From assembly GCA_017451645.1 (NCBI GenBank), contig JAFTNZ010000018.1, positions 1-64,000 of the forward strand: 64,000 nucleotides of DNA, read 5' to 3'. Positions 62,901 to 64,000 of the stretch are shown one piece after another. A program made the position numbers and the translations under genes. The notes under the pieces were generated by a model. That model searched no databases. It was given only the letters and a program-made list of their open reading frames with translations, and had not been told where the DNA came from. The stretch comes from Bacteroidaceae bacterium. Its GTDB lineage: Bacteria > Bacteroidota > Bacteroidia > Bacteroidales > Bacteroidaceae. How positions within the stretch are numbered: position 1 is the first letter of the stretch; the number at the start of each line of letters is the position of its first letter.

Positions 62901-62932
62901 TTTCTCCATCCGATAAATTATGGTTACTTTTG
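62901..62932 (+). promoter_or_regulatory. Promoter of the SlyD-type isomerase gene
   Basis: TTTC at 62901-62904, 20-nt spacer, TACTTTTG at 62925-62932; 43 nt before the ATG. Confidence 0.7.
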
Positions 62933-62975
62933 CAAAGTTTTAATTGATTAATTGATAAAGATAAAATAAATAAGA

Positions 62976-63569
62976 ATGGATACAACACCCAATAAGTACA
63001 TCACAGTGGCATACAAACTGCACGTGATGCGTGACGGAAAGAAGGAATTGGTTGAAGAGGCTCCGAAGGCTCATCCCTATCAGTTCATTTCGGGCATGGG
63101 CATTTCATTAGATGCCTTTGAAGCACAAGTACAGCCCCTTCAAGCCGGAGACTCTTTTGATTTTGTCATACCCTGCGCCGAAGCATACGGTCCCTATGAA
63201 CCGGAACGTGTGGTGACCCTTGGCAAGGATGTGTTCTGCCGCGACGGCAAGTTCCAGTCGGAATACATCTATCCGGGAGCCTATGTCCCCTTGGTCAACG
63301 AAGATGGCAACCACTTTCAGGGACTGGTGGCTGAAGTGAGAGAAACGGAAGTAGTCATTGACCTGAACGACCGGTTGGCAGGTATGGACCTGATGTTTAC
63401 GGGAGAAGTTGTGGAGTCGCGTCCGGCTACCAACGAAGAGATTCAAGGCATGATCAATATGCTGACCAGCGATGGATGCGGATGTGGATGCGGTGAATGC
63501 GGAGGATGCGGGGGTGACTGCGACGATCATCACCACGACGGAGGATGTGGATGCGGACATTGCCACTAA
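62976..63569 (+). CDS. slyD: SlyD-type FKBP peptidyl-prolyl isomerase
   Basis: A 197-residue protein. Residues 5-70 and 125-160 form the FKBP domain (ITVAYKLHVMRDGKKELVEEA, YQFISGMGISLDAFEAQVQPL), with the inserted IF chaperone loop between (FDFVIPCAEAYGPYEPERVV, VPLVNEDGNHFQGLV). The tail from about 165 is rich in Cys, Gly, His and Asp (GCGCGECGGC, DDHHHDGGCG), a metal-binding end as in E. coli SlyD. It speeds proline isomerisation and may bind nickel or zinc. Thirty nt before aroC. Confidence 0.93.
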   Translation: MDTTPNKYITVAYKLHVMRDGKKELVEEAPKAHPYQFISGMGISLDAFEAQVQPLQAGDSFDFVIPCAEAYGPYEPERVVTLGKDVFCRDGKFQSEYIYPGAYVPLVNEDGNHFQGLVAEVRETEVVIDLNDRLAGMDLMFTGEVVESRPATNEEIQGMINMLTSDGCGCGCGECGGCGGDCDDHHHDGGCGCGHCH

Positions 63570-63572
63570 TGC

Positions 63573-63592
63573 TATATATATAATAAGGTATA
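63573..63592 (+). promoter_or_regulatory. AT-rich leader motif before aroC
   Basis: A TATATATAATAAGGTATA sequence ends about 7-9 nt before the aroC start; same sequence as at 26832. Confidence 0.4.
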
Positions 63593-63598
63593 GAGGAA

Positions 63599-64000
63599 AT
63601 GTTCAACAACACATTCGGAAACCTTTTCCGCCTGACGACTTTCGGTGAATCACATGGGAAAGCCATCGGTGGAGTCGTTGATGGCTACCCTTCCGGTATC
63701 GAACTGGATATGGAATTTATCCAAGCCGAACTGAAACGCCGAAAACCGGGGCAATCTCCGATAACCACTGACAGGAAAGAGGAAGATGAAGTACAATTCC
63801 TTTCCGGTGTTTTTGAAGGAAAGACTACGGGCTGTCCCATCGGATTTTTGGTGTACAACACCAACCAACATTCCAATGACTACGAAAACCTGCGCGAGAT
63901 TTTCCGTCCTTCGCATGCCGACTACACCTATACCCAAAAATATGGAGTACGCGACCATCGGGGAGGAGGGCGTTCATCAGCCCGTGAAACCATCTCCCGT
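63599..64000 (+). CDS. aroC: Chorismate synthase, 5' part (runs off the window)
   Basis: The frame from ATG 63599 is open to the window end (134 codons). [20 protein letters not shown], then [36 protein letters not shown] and [13 protein letters not shown] are chorismate synthase signatures; FGESHG supplies the catalytic His. It turns EPSP into chorismate with reduced FMN. The complete protein is normally about 355-360 residues, so some 220 lie beyond the window. Confidence 0.97.
   Translation, partial: MFNNTFGNLFRLTTFGESHGKAIGGVVDGYPSGIELDMEFIQAELKRRKPGQSPITTDRKEEDEVQFLSGVFEGKTTGCPIGFLVYNTNQHSNDYENLREIFRPSHADYTYTQKYGVRDHRGGGRSSARETISR

Noticed and set aside
63478-63566. Apparent short tandem DNA repeats (GGATGCGGATGTGG type)
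   Set aside because: They simply encode the Cys/Gly/His metal-binding tail of the SlyD-type protein.
1-64000. CRISPR array, tRNA, rRNA, complete insertion sequence or prophage
   Set aside because: No spaced identical repeats with unique spacers, no tRNA cloverleaf, rRNA block, transposase or phage structural genes were found; the tail-fibre-like gene at 47085 stands alone with a signal peptide.

Overview
The window looks like a chromosomal segment from a Bacteroidales gut bacterium of the Bacteroides/Phocaeicola type. The grounds are repeated promoters of the Bacteroidetes form (TTTG-like -33 box, about 20 nt, TAnnTTTG -7 box), the gene order dnaN - exonuclease - coaBC - DUF4835 - recN - rlmB, LemA/TPM, DUF4143 and DUF3127 family proteins, BspA-like leucine-rich repeats, and a malic enzyme fused to a phosphotransacetylase-like domain. 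The species cannot be fixed from sequence reading alone.

Layout: 1-2.2 kb is accessory (a RelE/ParE-type toxin-antitoxin pair, a hypothetical gene bracketed by direct repeats, and a two-gene unit encoding a three-repeat peptide and a membrane coiled-coil protein). 2.3-18.9 kb is an AT-rich polysaccharide locus on the + strand with tightly packed, often overlapping genes: two pyruvyl-transferase-like proteins, a nitroreductase-like protein, an iron-sulfur FrhB-like protein, Wzx flippase, Wzy polymerase, four to five glycosyltransferases, two acyltransferases, a complete GDP-D-glycero-D-manno-heptose pathway (hddA, gmhA, hddC, gmhB) and a WecG/TagA-type transferase at the end. It lacks an initiating sugar-phosphate transferase, an export channel and the usual Bacteroides UpxY/UpxZ regulators. 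An MNT/HEPN pair follows at 19.1-19.9 kb. 

20.4-38.9 kb is core genome: DUF3127 OB-fold protein, dnaN, DnaQ-type exonuclease, coaBC, DUF4835, recN, rlmB, a pseudo-protease/TPR protein, LemA and TPM proteins, YihY, rnpB (RNase P RNA), maeB, a sodium:solute symporter and gdhA. 39.0-48.7 kb is a second polysaccharide locus with the parts missing from the first (initiating transferase, SLBB export protein, Wzz) plus its own Wzx and Wzy, but only one intact glycosyltransferase; a truncated glycosyltransferase and two secreted proteins mark a recombined stretch. 48.8-53.4 kb holds a BspA-like protein, a beta-helix-like protein, a DUF4143 ATPase and an HU-like/winged-helix protein. 53.8-64 kb is envelope and housekeeping: EnvC-like, DUF4292 lipoprotein, TPR lipoprotein, dut, dgt, a GH2 glycosidase, a SlyD-type prolyl isomerase and the 5' part of aroC.

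The most striking signals outside ordinary genes are a perfect 29-bp inverted repeat inside the FrhB-like gene (12464-12530), a five-unit palindrome array with a strict 21-bp period upstream of the HU-like gene (53517-53610), a palindromic element carried in frame inside the GH2 gene (61667-61769), a compact promoter-terminator unit that looks like a small RNA (53669-53732), and near-identical 44-nt repeats lying on both sides of the first polysaccharide locus.
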